Shown: piece by piece, positions 1-8,467 of the stretch
How positions within the stretch are numbered: the stretch's first letter is position 1
How the letters are laid out: each line of letters starts with the position of its first letter
Source of the DNA: Pseudomonas protegens
GTDB taxonomy: Bacteria > Pseudomonadota > Gammaproteobacteria > Pseudomonadales > Pseudomonadaceae
Length of the DNA: 64,000 bases
Direction: 5' to 3'
Assembly (NCBI RefSeq): GCF_003363755.1
Contig: NZ_CP031396.1
Location: 5,178,501 to 5,242,500, forward strand
Notes under the pieces: generated by a model
The model's database searches: none
What the model saw: the letters and a program-made list of their open reading frames with translations, nothing else
What the model was told of the DNA's origin: nothing
Position numbers and translations under genes: made by a program

Positions 1-188
1 CGCCCGGCGACCTTGCTGCAGGGAATCTGCGCCAGGGCGTCCTCGGAGCCGTGCATGCGGGTGTTCATCAGTTGGCCGCCGTCGCCGCCCTGGATCTTGA
101 TGACGAAATCCTCACCGTATTCGAACAGGCACAAGGCACCGCCGTTGTCGGGAATCGCAGTGGTGTCCAGCAGTACGAAACGTTTCAT
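1..188 (-). CDS. Spermidine synthase-like protein, N-terminal part (runs off window)
   Basis: The minus strand opens with ATG at 188 and reads without a stop to the window edge, giving 62 residues that begin MKRFVLLDTTAIPDNGGALC. I recognise this start as that of a conserved Pseudomonas protein annotated as a spermine/spermidine synthase family member, with a methyltransferase-type Rossmann fold further downstream. Only the N-terminal strand-rich part is visible. The SAM-binding region is outside the window, so activity cannot be judged. It is divergent from the small exported-protein gene at 264, sharing a 75-bp gap. The start is supported by being the first in-frame ATG. Assignment rests on remembered similarity. 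Confidence 0.6.
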   Translation of the reverse strand, partial: MKRFVLLDTTAIPDNGGALCLFEYGEDFVIKIQGGDGGQLMNTRMHGSEDALAQIPCSKVAG

Positions 189-263
189 GGAGATCTCATT
201 GAGGAAGGCAAAAGCTCCCGGTTGGGAGTAGCCTGACGCCAGACAATAGCAATGGAGCCATTG

Positions 264-578
264 ATGAAGCGCACTATTCTAACGGTGATTGCCCAAGCGG
301 CGCTCGCCCTGACCGCCGCCCTGGCGCTCAGTGCTGGCCCGGCCCTGGCCGACGAGCCGCAAAGCGCCCCGGTGGTGACCCCGACGCCGACCCTCGGCAC
401 CCCGGGCACGGCCACCCCCACGCCTTATCCGCAAGTGACCCCACCCAGCACGCCGAAAACCGGCAGCAGTGGCAGTGCGCCCTTGCTGCCGCCCATCGAC
501 ATGCCCAAGCCGCCCAAGGATCAGACCCTGCCGGGGCTGGAGCAGAACGACAACAAGGCCAAGGTGCAAGGAGCCTAG
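264..578 (+). CDS. Small proline/threonine-rich exported protein
   Basis: A 104-residue protein of unknown function. Residues 1-29 form a clear signal peptide (MKRT, a long Ala/Leu core, then GPALA before DEPQ). The mature part is low-complexity and rich in Pro, Thr and Gly (repeated TPTP-like stretches, PPIDMPKPPKDQ), so it is probably a disordered periplasmic or envelope protein. I chose ATG 264 over ATG 252 because GGAG at 254-257 lies six bases before it and because it gives a proper signal peptide. Its stop overlaps, tail to tail, the stop of the cNMP-binding gene on the other strand by three bases. No domain is recognised. Confidence 0.7.
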   Translation: MKRTILTVIAQAALALTAALALSAGPALADEPQSAPVVTPTPTLGTPGTATPTPYPQVTPPSTPKTGSSGSAPLLPPIDMPKPPKDQTLPGLEQNDNKAKVQGA

Positions 579-1048
579 ATCTGCTGTGCGAGCAACTGGC
601 CGTCGGCCATGCGCAGGCGCTTGGACAGGGAAATAGCCAGGGCGCGGATGATCTTGGCGGCGATCTTCGGCGCATCGTTGAGCATCTTCTCCAGGGAGTC
701 CTTGCCCAGGTTGAGCAACTGGCAATCACTGGCCGCCACGCAGGTGGCCGAGCGTCGCTCGCCATCGAGCACCGCCATTTCGCCAAAGGCCCGGCCGCTG
801 CGCAGGGTGGCGATGGTCAGCGGCTGGCCGTCCAGGGTGCTCTTTTGCACGGCCACCTGGCCGCTGTGGATGATGCACATGAAACTGCCGGCATCGCCTT
901 CACGAAAGATCGCTTCGCCTTCGGCGATGCTGCTGATGCTGAAATAGCCGGCCGCCGCGTTGAAGTCGGCGGGCTGCAGTTGGTCGAACAGGCCGCAGTC
1001 CATCAGCCAGTCGCGGATCTCGTTGTTCAGTAAGGTGGGTTCAGACAT
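575..1048 (-). CDS. Stand-alone cyclic-nucleotide-binding domain protein
   Basis: A 157-residue protein made almost entirely of one CRP-type cyclic-nucleotide-binding beta-roll. The phosphate-binding cassette is visible as FGEMAVLDGERRSATC, with the Gly-Glu and Arg-Ser-Ala positions expected of the family. No helix-turn-helix follows: the protein ends in a helix (ISLSKRLRMADGQLL). It is therefore not a CRP-like transcription factor and more likely a cytoplasmic sensor acting through a partner. An upstream in-frame ATG at 1081 would add MQQTQEKDPDP. I prefer MSEPTLLNN at 1048 because the fold starts there. It lies upstream of and co-directional with nothing obvious. The oligopeptidase gene behind it is also on the minus strand, 103 bp away. 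Confidence 0.85.
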   Translation of the reverse strand: MSEPTLLNNEIRDWLMDCGLFDQLQPADFNAAAGYFSISSIAEGEAIFREGDAGSFMCIIHSGQVAVQKSTLDGQPLTIATLRSGRAFGEMAVLDGERRSATCVAASDCQLLNLGKDSLEKMLNDAPKIAAKIIRALAISLSKRLRMADGQLLAQQI

Positions 1049-1151
1049 GGGATCAGGGTCTTTTTCTTGTGTCTGTTGCACGGGCGCAGGCCCGGTCCGG
1101 CGGTTGCCGGCGGCGGTCCAGGGTTAAGACAGGAGCGCCGCCGAGAGTTCC

Positions 1152-3206
1152 TCAGTCCAGGCCCAGAATGTTCAGGATAAAGGCATATTCGAGGGCTACG
1201 TCACGTAATCCCTGGTAACGGCCGCTCATGCCGCCATGACCGGCGCCCAGTTCGGTCTTGAGCAGCAGCAGGTTGTCGTCGGTCTTGGTTGCGCGCAGTT
1301 TGGCCACCCATTTGGCGGCTTCCCAGTACTGCACGCGACTGTCGTTGTAGCCGGCGATCACCAGGGTCGCCGGGTAGGCCTGGGCCCGGACATTCTCGTA
1401 GGGGGCGTAGGCCTTGATCCGCTCATAGACCTCAGGCTCCTCGGGATTGCCCCATTCGTCATACTCGGTGACGGTCAGTGGCAGTTCCGGGTCGAGCATG
1501 GTGTTGAGCACGTCGACGAAGGGTACTTCGGCGATGGCCGCCCGGAACAGTTCGGGTCGCTGGTTGAGCACGGCGCCGATCAACAGGCCGCCGGCACTGC
1601 CACCGCTGATGGCCAGTTGCTGGGCGCTGGTCAGGCCCTGGGCGATCAGGTGCTCGGCGCAGGCGATGAAGTCGCTGAAGGTGTTCTGTTTGTGTTCCTG
1701 CTTGCCGGCGCGATACCAGGCTTCCCCCAGCTCGCCACCGCCGCGCACATGGGCGATGGCAAAGGCCACGCCGCGATCGAGCAGGCTCAGGCGGGCATGG
1801 GAGAACCAGGGATCGAGGCTCTCGCCATAGGCGCCGTAGCCATACAGGTACAGCGGTGTCGGTTGGCCCAGGCACTCGCGCTTGACCACCAGGCTGATGG
1901 GCACCTGGGTACCGTCGGCCGCGGTGGCCCAGAGGCGCTGGCTGACGTAGGCATCGGCGTCGAAGGGGCCCAGCACCGGGGTTTCCTTGAGCACCTGCTG
2001 TTGACCGTCGGCCAGTTGCAGCTGGCGTACCTGGGCCGGGCGATTCAGCGCCTCGTAGCGCAGGCGGATGCGATCGCTGGAAAACTCCAGGCTGTTGTGC
2101 ACGTGCAGGCTGTAGGCCGCGTCCGGCAGTTGCACGCGATACACGGGCAGGTCCTGGGGATGCACTTCGATGATTGGCAGGCCGCCTTCGCGCAGGCTCA
2201 GGGTCATGGCGCCGGCATTGAGGGTCACGCCGTCGAGCATCACCTCGGGGTTGTGCGGGACCAGCAGTTGCCAGTCGCTTTCCTCGGGGATAACGCCTTC
2301 GTCCGCAGCCTGGTAGAGGGCGAAGTTGATGCCCTCACGGTTGCTGCGGATGAACCAGGTCCACTGGCCGTCGAGTTGACCGTGATCGACATCGTATTCA
2401 TGGCCTTCGACCCGTGGCGCCAGGCAGGTGAACGGCAACTGCGGCTGCGCGGCATCCAGGGCCCAGGTTTCGCCGGTGGTCTTGCTGCCCAGGGACAGCA
2501 GCAATTGGCGCTCGGAGCTTGAGCGGTAGCAGTGCAGGAAGAAGCGTCCGTCCGGCTCGTGGAACACTTCCTCGGCGGCTGTGCCGTCCAGGCGGTAGCG
2601 GAACAGTTTGTGCGGGCGGTGAGTGTCGTCCAGCTCGCCGAAGAACAGGGTCAGGCTGTCGTTGGCCCAGGTCATGCTGCCGTCGCAGTTGTCGAAGGAC
2701 AGCTCGCTGACCTTGCCGTTGGACAGCTCCTTGATGAACAGGGTGTAGATTTCCTCGCCGGTGGTGTCGAGGCTGTAGGCCAGGCGCTGGTGGTCGGGGC
2801 TGATGCTGAAGGCACCGAGGGAGAAGAAGCCTCCGTTGGCCAGGGCATTGGGGTCCAGCAGCAGCTGTTCGCGGCTTTCGTCCACCGTCAGGCTGTCGTC
2901 CGCCGGGCGCGGGCAGCGGTAGTGCCGGGCGTATTCGTCACCGGCGGTGGTGCGGGTGTAATACAGGTACGGGCCCCAGGGCGAGGGCAGGGACAGGTCG
3001 GTCTCGAGGATCCGGCCCTTGATCTCCTGGAACAGTGTCTCGCGCAGGGGCGCCTGGTGGGCCAGCCGGGCTTCCTGGTAGCTGTTTTCAGCGTTCAGGT
3101 AGTCGAGCACCGCGTCGGTGTCGCGTTCCTGCAGCCAGGCATACGGGTCAGCGCCTTCGGCCTTGTGGGCAATCGGGGCGCTGCTGTCGTTGGCGGGTAG
3201 GGGCAT
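1152..3206 (-). CDS. ptrB: Oligopeptidase B (prolyl oligopeptidase family, S9A)
   Basis: A 684-residue serine peptidase of normal length for oligopeptidase B, which cuts short peptides after Arg or Lys in the cytoplasm. Residues ~1-400 are the seven-bladed beta-propeller that limits substrate size. The C-terminal alpha/beta-hydrolase domain carries the catalytic triad: Ser537 in GGSAGG, Asp622 in GYNDSRV and His657 in GAGHGG. The HVRGGGELG segment before the nucleophile is also typical. There is no signal peptide. The gene is divergent from the membrane-protein gene at 3307 with a 100-bp shared promoter gap. Assignment as PtrB rather than prolyl endopeptidase rests on overall family resemblance. 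Confidence 0.9.
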   Translation of the reverse strand: MPLPANDSSAPIAHKAEGADPYAWLQERDTDAVLDYLNAENSYQEARLAHQAPLRETLFQEIKGRILETDLSLPSPWGPYLYYTRTTAGDEYARHYRCPRPADDSLTVDESREQLLLDPNALANGGFFSLGAFSISPDHQRLAYSLDTTGEEIYTLFIKELSNGKVSELSFDNCDGSMTWANDSLTLFFGELDDTHRPHKLFRYRLDGTAAEEVFHEPDGRFFLHCYRSSSERQLLLSLGSKTTGETWALDAAQPQLPFTCLAPRVEGHEYDVDHGQLDGQWTWFIRSNREGINFALYQAADEGVIPEESDWQLLVPHNPEVMLDGVTLNAGAMTLSLREGGLPIIEVHPQDLPVYRVQLPDAAYSLHVHNSLEFSSDRIRLRYEALNRPAQVRQLQLADGQQQVLKETPVLGPFDADAYVSQRLWATAADGTQVPISLVVKRECLGQPTPLYLYGYGAYGESLDPWFSHARLSLLDRGVAFAIAHVRGGGELGEAWYRAGKQEHKQNTFSDFIACAEHLIAQGLTSAQQLAISGGSAGGLLIGAVLNQRPELFRAAIAEVPFVDVLNTMLDPELPLTVTEYDEWGNPEEPEVYERIKAYAPYENVRAQAYPATLVIAGYNDSRVQYWEAAKWVAKLRATKTDDNLLLLKTELGAGHGGMSGRYQGLRDVALEYAFILNILGLD

Positions 3207-3306
3207 GGGTGGCTCTCGAACGAAGACAAATGAGGGCTTGGCAGACGGCGGTGCAGCCTGACACGGGAAAAGTCGTTATCATAAGCGCCTCTTTGCCTGC
3301 CTTGCC

Positions 3307-3804
3307 ATGGACACCATGACCGAGAACGACTATCTGATCGCCTGGGGCCTTTACGCCTTTGCCGCCTTGGGCTGCCTGCTGGTGTGGATGCGCCTGACCC
3401 GCTGGATGTGGCGCTGGCTGCGCGAGCCGCTGCGAGTACTGGTGGCGGTGCTGCTGTTCAGTCCCACCATCATCGACCCGGTCAAGGAAAAATTTGCCCC
3501 GGCGGTGGCTATCACTGCCCTGGATATGGCCTTCAAGGTCGGCAACAACGCCTGGCGCGCGGTGTCCGATCTGTTCATGTACGGCATGATCGCCTTTGGC
3601 GTGTACCTGCTGTTCGTGCTGATCCGCTGGCCCATCGAGCGTGCCGCCAATGAACGCCGCCAGCGCAATGAAGCGGCGCAAGCCGCGGCCAAGGCTGCCG
3701 AAGTCGAGGATGACCAGCCCTTTGGTGGCGCCGGCAATGACCGTTATGGTCGTCCGCCAGCTGCGGGCACCCCCCTGAACACGCGGGTCGAGCCGCGTCT
3801 GTAA
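3307..3804 (+). CDS. Small three-helix inner-membrane protein, unknown function
   Basis: A 165-residue protein with three hydrophobic segments (about residues 9-30, 40-56 and 94-115) followed by a charged, Ala/Glu-rich cytoplasmic tail (ERRQRNEAAQAAAKAAEVED) and a Pro/Gly-rich end. It is conserved in Pseudomonas and often misannotated as an MFS transporter, but it is far too short for that. ATG 3307 (MDTMTEN) and ATG 3316 (MTENDYL) are both possible, and neither has a strong ribosome-binding site. It is followed 32 bp later by the amidotransferase gene and then a DUF2937 gene, so the three probably share a transcript. Confidence 0.75.
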   Translation: MDTMTENDYLIAWGLYAFAALGCLLVWMRLTRWMWRWLREPLRVLVAVLLFSPTIIDPVKEKFAPAVAITALDMAFKVGNNAWRAVSDLFMYGMIAFGVYLLFVLIRWPIERAANERRQRNEAAQAAAKAAEVEDDQPFGGAGNDRYGRPPAAGTPLNTRVEPRL

Positions 3805-3836
3805 CCTGGCCCCGGCATTGCAGCGAGAGTCCGAGC

Positions 3837-4613
3837 ATGTGTGAGTTATTGGGCATGAGCGCCAATGTACCGACCGATATCGTCTTCAGCTTTACCGGGC
3901 TGATGCAGCGCGGCGGCCGCACCGGCCCCCATCGCGACGGTTGGGGCATCGCCTTCTACGAGGGCCGCGGCCTGCGGCTGTTCCAGGATCCGGCGGCCAG
4001 CAGCGAGTCGGAAGTGGCCAACCTGGTGCAGCGCTACCCGATCAAGAGCGAAGTGGTCATCGGCCACATCCGCCAGGCCAACGTCGGCAAGGTCTGCCTG
4101 GCCAACACCCATCCCTTTGTCCGTGAACTCTGGGGCCGCAACTGGTGCTTCGCCCATAACGGCCAGTTGGCGGACTTCCAGCCCCAGACCAGCTTCTATC
4201 GTCCGGTGGGCGATACCGACAGCGAGGCGGCCTTCTGTGACTTGCTCAACCGGGTGCGCGAAGCCTTTCCCGAACCGGTGGAGGTCGAGCAACTGCTGCC
4301 GACCCTGATCCAGGCCTGTAGCGAATACCGCAGCAAGGGCGTGTTCAACGGCTTGCTCAGCGACGGTGACTGGCTGTTCTGCTTCTGCTCCACCAAGCTG
4401 GCGCAGATCACCCGGCGCGCGCCGTTCGGCCCGGCCCGGCTCAAGGATGTCGATGTGATTGTCGACTTCCAGGCGGAAACCACCCCCAACGACGTTGTGA
4501 CGGTGATCGCCACCGAACCTCTGACCGAAAACGAAACCTGGACCCGCTATCAGCCGGGCCAATGGAGCCTGTGGCGGCGCGGTGAATGCGTCAGCCACGG
4601 CCAGACCGAATAA
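3837..4613 (+). CDS. Class II glutamine amidotransferase (YafJ type)
   Basis: A 258-residue protein starting MCELLGMSAN. Cys2 becomes the N-terminal nucleophile after Met removal, as in Ntn-type (GATase2) glutamine amidotransferases. Further family signatures are RDGWGIAFYEG, GHIRQAN, NTHPF and CFAHNGQL, which build the glutamine-binding loop. It matches the stand-alone YafJ family in length and has no second synthetase domain, so the amide acceptor is unknown. The gene sits between two small membrane-protein genes (gaps of 32 and 10 bp), in a likely operon 3307-5166. Confidence 0.88.
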   Translation: MCELLGMSANVPTDIVFSFTGLMQRGGRTGPHRDGWGIAFYEGRGLRLFQDPAASSESEVANLVQRYPIKSEVVIGHIRQANVGKVCLANTHPFVRELWGRNWCFAHNGQLADFQPQTSFYRPVGDTDSEAAFCDLLNRVREAFPEPVEVEQLLPTLIQACSEYRSKGVFNGLLSDGDWLFCFCSTKLAQITRRAPFGPARLKDVDVIVDFQAETTPNDVVTVIATEPLTENETWTRYQPGQWSLWRRGECVSHGQTE

Positions 4614-4623
4614 GGACATCTCT

Positions 4624-5166
4624 ATGTTGCTCAGTTATCTGCGGCTGGTGTTGTTCGCCGCCGGCCTGTTGATCGGTGTGCAAGTGCCGGGTTTCATCAG
4701 CGACTACGCCAAGCGCGTGGAAGCCCACTTGATTGAGTCGCAGAACAGCCTGCGGGGCTTCCAGGGCACCGCGCAGCAGTTCTTCAAGGGCGATCTGAAT
4801 GCGCTGGTGGCCCATTACCGGGCCAGCGAAGACCCGGTGTTTCGCAGCGATGCCGAAAGCTTGAGCGGTTTGCTCCATCGTCAGCTGGCCCTGGACAAGC
4901 AATACCAGGCGATGCAGGGCCCGTGGTACATCCGCCTGTTGCAAGTGGCCCTGGCAGCCGACCCGGATATCCGCAAGGAAACCTGGGACGGCTACAGCTA
5001 CCAGATCCTGCTGACCCCGGAAGCGATGATCTGGGGCATGAGCGGCGCCATGCTGCTGTCCTTTGGACTGGAGTGCCTGTACCGCCTGATCGACTGGGTG
5101 GTCCTGGGCGGGCGGCGTTTGCGCCAGAGCCGTCCCATCGAAGAACGTGACCTCAAGGGCCTCTGA
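4624..5166 (+). CDS. DUF2937 family membrane protein
   Basis: A 180-residue protein with one hydrophobic segment at residues 4-20 and another near residues 138-160 (MIWGMSGAMLLSFGLECL), separated by a soluble helical region of about 110 residues that should face the periplasm. It fits the DUF2937 family, whose function is unknown. I take ATG 4624 (MLLSYLRLV), preceded by AAGGACATCTCT, rather than an upstream in-frame start inside the amidotransferase gene. It is last in the likely three-gene operon and is followed by a REP pair at 5196. Confidence 0.78.
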   Translation: MLLSYLRLVLFAAGLLIGVQVPGFISDYAKRVEAHLIESQNSLRGFQGTAQQFFKGDLNALVAHYRASEDPVFRSDAESLSGLLHRQLALDKQYQAMQGPWYIRLLQVALAADPDIRKETWDGYSYQILLTPEAMIWGMSGAMLLSFGLECLYRLIDWVVLGGRRLRQSRPIEERDLKGL

Positions 5167-5195
5167 CTGCCAGTAGGTGCCTTCACTCCACATCT

Positions 5196-5278
5196 GTAGG
5201 AGCCCGCTTGCCAGCGAAGGGGCCTGTAAGCCTGCGTCTGGCTACAGATCGCCTTCTCGCTGGCAAGCCAGCTCCTAC
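5196..5278. repeat. REPIN: inverted pair of GTAGGAGC-type REP sequences
   Basis: Two REP palindromes face each other. The left begins GTAGGAGCCCGCTTGCC at 5196. The right ends GGCAAGCCAGCTCCTAC at 5278. About 40 bases lie between them. Such pairs are dispersed non-autonomously in Pseudomonas genomes by RAYT transposases. It lies between the stop of the DUF2937 gene and the stop of the LysR gene, i.e. between convergent genes, and may add transcript termination or mRNA protection. Confidence 0.85.
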
Positions 5279-5299
5279 GAGGGGGGGTGATGGCGATGT

Positions 5300-6220
5300 T
5301 TACTGGGGGGCGATCAGTACCAGCTGATCCTCGCCGACCTTCTGCCCATAGCGCTGCACCACGCGCTGGCACAGCTCCACGATATCCTCCACCAGCTCCA
5401 CGCCCACGCGCCACGACACCACCACCTGCAGGTTGGGCGGGCGCTGGTCGATGGCCAGCAAGGTCAGTTCGCCACGGGCCAGCTCTTCGCGGACCAGCAC
5501 CGGCGGCAGGGCGCCAATCCCGAAGCCGTCCCTGAGCAGGCGGGTGATGGCCGACACCGAGTTGACGCAATTGAGCCGTGGCGCCGGCACCCCGTTGGCC
5601 TGCATCAGGCTCAGTACCTGCTGGTGGGGCAGGGAGTTCTTCGAATAGGTGATGATCCGCTCCCGGGCCAGCTCGGCGAGATTGGCGTAGTCGCGGTTGT
5701 AGATCGAGTTGCTGGCGGCAATCCAGCCCACCGGGTGGCTGGCCAGCTCCCGGCTGCGGATGCTTTCCTGGCGCAGCAAGTCGGTCTGCAGCACCAGGTC
5801 GAGAAAGCCTTTTTGCAGCTGGTCGCAGAGATTCAGCGAGGTGTCGGCCACCAGTTCGATTTCCACTTGCGGGTAGTGATCCATCATTTCCGCCACCAGG
5901 GGGCTGAGCCAGGTGTGGATCACCGTATCCATGACCCCGATGCGAATCCGCCCGACCTTGCTCGACGGCGCCTCGATGGACTGTTTCAGCACCTGCAGGG
6001 TGTCGAGCATCTGCTCGGCGTGCTCCAGCACCTTGAGCCCTTGCGGGGTCAGGCTGACGCCCCGCGAGTCCCGCAGGAACAGCTTCACCCCCAGTTCGCC
6101 TTCCAGCACCGCGATACGGCTGGAGATGGCCGCCTGGGTGGTGAAGAGTTTTTCCGCGGTCAGGCTGAAGCTCTTGAGCCGCGCCACCCAGACGAAGGTT
6201 TCGAGAAACTTGAGATTCAT
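5300..6220 (-). CDS. LysR-type regulator, divergent from MFS-pxpABC
   Basis: A 306-residue LysR-type transcriptional regulator. Residues 1-60 hold the winged helix-turn-helix (SLTAEKLFTTQAAISSRIA). Residues ~90-295 form the periplasmic-binding-protein-like effector domain. It reads away from the MFS/pxpABC operon across a 138-bp shared intergenic region, the usual arrangement for a regulator of the facing operon. The likely inducer is therefore 5-oxoproline or a related compound, which is inference. ATG 6220 gives the standard MNLKFLETFVWVAR start. Confidence 0.88.
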   Translation of the reverse strand: MNLKFLETFVWVARLKSFSLTAEKLFTTQAAISSRIAVLEGELGVKLFLRDSRGVSLTPQGLKVLEHAEQMLDTLQVLKQSIEAPSSKVGRIRIGVMDTVIHTWLSPLVAEMMDHYPQVEIELVADTSLNLCDQLQKGFLDLVLQTDLLRQESIRSRELASHPVGWIAASNSIYNRDYANLAELARERIITYSKNSLPHQQVLSLMQANGVPAPRLNCVNSVSAITRLLRDGFGIGALPPVLVREELARGELTLLAIDQRPPNLQVVVSWRVGVELVEDIVELCQRVVQRYGQKVGEDQLVLIAPQ

Positions 6221-6358
6221 GGGATCAACTTTTCTTATGCCTTGGGGCGGTTTTTATTAGTTGGACGCAGGTTGTGCCTGAACCGAAGAATGGCCCGACC
6301 CACGATATGCGTCGTCGGGGCCCAGAACAATACCAACAACACTACCCTGGAGATCGCC

Positions 6359-7642
6359 ATGAGTGCGCCCGAAACATTGGCCGCCAAGGCTCCGCGCCGC
6401 GCCGGCCCGTTTGACTGGTACCGGGACATCAACCAGCAGGAACGCCGGACATTCTGGAGCTGCAAGATAGGTTACGGCCTGGATGGCATGGACACCCAGA
6501 TGCTCAGCTTCGTGATCCCGACCTTGATCGCGCTGTGGGGCATCACTTCCGCCGAAGCCGGCCTGATCCATACCAGTACCTTGCTGGCCTCCGCCCTGGG
6601 AGGCTGGATCGCCGGGATTCTTTCCGACCGCATCGGCCGGGTACGCACCCTGCAACTCACGGTGCTGTGGTTTGCCGTCTTCACCTTTCTCTGCGGTCTT
6701 GCGCAGAACTACGAACAGTTGCTGATCGCCCGCACCTTGATGGGGTTTGGATTCGGCGGCGAGTGGACCGCCGGGGCGGTGCTGATCGGTGAGGTGATCC
6801 GCGCCAAGAATCGCGGCAAGGCGGTGGGCATGGTGCAGTCCGGCTGGGCCCTGGGCTGGGGGCTGACGGCGCTGCTGTATGCGCTGCTGTTCTCCTTGCT
6901 GCCGCCGGAGGACGCCTGGCGCGGGCTGTTTCTGCTGGGCATCCTGCCGGCGATTTTCGTGATCTTCGTTCGTCGCCTGGTCAAGGACCCCGAGGTCTAC
7001 CGGGCAACCAAGGCGCGTGAAGCGCCAAGCAACCCGGCGCGGTTCTACGAGATCTTCGCCCCGGGGATTCTCAGCACCACCCTGCGCGCCTCCTTGCTGG
7101 CGGCAGGGGCCCAGGGTGGTTACTACGCCATCACCTTCTGGCTGCCGACCTATCTGAAGACCGAGCGCGGCTTGAGCGTGCTCAGTACCGGCGGCTACCT
7201 GGCCATGGTGATCGCCGGCTCCTACGTGGGCTATGTGATCAGCGCCTACCTGACGGATATTCTCGGCCGCAAGAAGAACTTCGTGCTGTTCGCCGCCGGC
7301 TCTTTCACCATTGTCCTGCTCTATACGCAAATGCCGGTGAGCAATGCCGTGATGCTCTGGCTGGGCTTTCCCCTGGGCTTCTTCGCTTCAGGCATTTTCA
7401 GCGGCATGGGGGCGTTCCTCACTGAGCTGTTCCCCACCCGTATCCGCGGTTCCGGCCAGGGGTTCTGCTACAACAGCGGCCGGGCGCTGGCGGCGCTGTT
7501 CCCGCTGCTGATCGGCCTGCTGAGCCAGCATGTACCCCTGAGCGTGGCCATCGGCAGCTTTGCCGCGGTGTCCTACGGCGTGGTGGTGCTCGCGGCCCTG
7601 AGCCTGCCGGAAACCCGCGGCAAGGAACTTGAGGCGCGCTAA
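6359..7642 (+). CDS. MFS transporter, probable 5-oxoproline/carboxylate uptake
   Basis: A 427-residue major facilitator with twelve predicted helices and a hydrophilic N-terminus of about 40 residues. Motif A is visible as GILSDRIGRVRT after helix 2, and a second copy follows helix 8 (YLTDILGRKKN). The family resembles the aromatic-acid/sialic-acid symporters (AAHS/SHS type), i.e. proton-coupled import of organic acids. An in-frame open stretch extends far upstream through the LysR gene on the other strand. I choose ATG 6359 (MSAPETLAAK) because it clears the divergent gene. It precedes pxpA by 72 bp, and I infer that it imports pyroglutamate. Confidence 0.85.
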   Translation: MSAPETLAAKAPRRAGPFDWYRDINQQERRTFWSCKIGYGLDGMDTQMLSFVIPTLIALWGITSAEAGLIHTSTLLASALGGWIAGILSDRIGRVRTLQLTVLWFAVFTFLCGLAQNYEQLLIARTLMGFGFGGEWTAGAVLIGEVIRAKNRGKAVGMVQSGWALGWGLTALLYALLFSLLPPEDAWRGLFLLGILPAIFVIFVRRLVKDPEVYRATKAREAPSNPARFYEIFAPGILSTTLRASLLAAGAQGGYYAITFWLPTYLKTERGLSVLSTGGYLAMVIAGSYVGYVISAYLTDILGRKKNFVLFAAGSFTIVLLYTQMPVSNAVMLWLGFPLGFFASGIFSGMGAFLTELFPTRIRGSGQGFCYNSGRALAALFPLLIGLLSQHVPLSVAIGSFAAVSYGVVVLAALSLPETRGKELEAR

Positions 7643-7714
7643 CTGATAATCTGCGCGGGCATTGCGCGACAGCCCTGCAGCTGACCCACAACAAGAACCA
7701 CAGGAGCACTGACC

Positions 7715-8467
7715 ATGAGCCGCCTGTTATTGAATTGCGACATCGGCGAGAGCTTTGGCAACTGGACCCTGGGCCTGGATGCCGAGGTGATGCCCTTTAT
7801 CGACTGCGCCAACATTGCCTGCGGCTTCCATGCCGGCGACCCGGGCATCATGCGCAAGACCGTGGCCCTGGCCCTGGCCAACGGCGTGCGCATCGGTGCG
7901 CACCCGGCCTATCAGGATCTGGCCGGTTTCGGCCGCCGCTCCATGAGCTATTCGCCCGAGGAGATCCAGGATCTGCTGCATTATCAGATCGGTGCACTGG
8001 ATGGCATCTGCCGAGCCCAGGGCGGGCGGGTCGAGTACGTCAAACCCCACGGCGCGATGTACAACGACATGATGGCCAAGCCTGCGCAATTGCGCGCGGT
8101 GATCGCGGCGGTGGCAGCGTACGATCCACAGTTGCCGCTGATGCTCATGGCCACCCGCGATAACAGCGCCGCACAGGCCCTGGGCGACGAATATGGCGTG
8201 ACCCTGTGGTTCGAGGCCTTTGCCGACCGTGCCTACGACAATGCCGGGCACCTTGTTTCGCGACAGCTGCCAGGGGCAGTGCACCATGATTCGGCGACCA
8301 TCATCGAACAGGCCCTGACCATTGCCCGTGGCGAGCCTTTGACCGCCAGCGACGGCAGCGCCTTGCAGTTGCACGCCAACACTCTGTGCGTGCATGGCGA
8401 CAACGCCAGTTCGGTGGCGGCCGTGCAGCGCATTCGCGCGGCCTTGAACCAGCAGTCCGGCCTATGA
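7715..8467 (+). CDS. pxpA: 5-oxoprolinase subunit A (LamB/YcsF family)
   Basis: A 250-residue LamB/YcsF protein, full length. It is one of three subunits of the prokaryotic ATP-dependent 5-oxoprolinase that opens pyroglutamate to L-glutamate. Family signatures are LNCDIGESFGNW at the N-terminus, CGFHAGDP near residues 33-40 and VKPHGAMYND near residue 108. ATG 7715 follows CACAGGAGCACTGACC, a good ribosome-binding site. Its TGA overlaps the ATG of pxpB by four bases, implying translational coupling. Confidence 0.95.
   Translation: MSRLLLNCDIGESFGNWTLGLDAEVMPFIDCANIACGFHAGDPGIMRKTVALALANGVRIGAHPAYQDLAGFGRRSMSYSPEEIQDLLHYQIGALDGICRAQGGRVEYVKPHGAMYNDMMAKPAQLRAVIAAVAAYDPQLPLMLMATRDNSAAQALGDEYGVTLWFEAFADRAYDNAGHLVSRQLPGAVHHDSATIIEQALTIARGEPLTASDGSALQLHANTLCVHGDNASSVAAVQRIRAALNQQSGL

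Noticed and set aside
1236..2522. A 428-codon plus-strand frame inside the oligopeptidase B gene
   Set aside because: Shadow of the opposite strand. The ptrB reading carries the intact catalytic triad.
5624..6358. N-terminal extension of the MFS transporter frame
   Set aside because: It runs through the divergent LysR gene. The transporter's family N-terminus begins at 6359.
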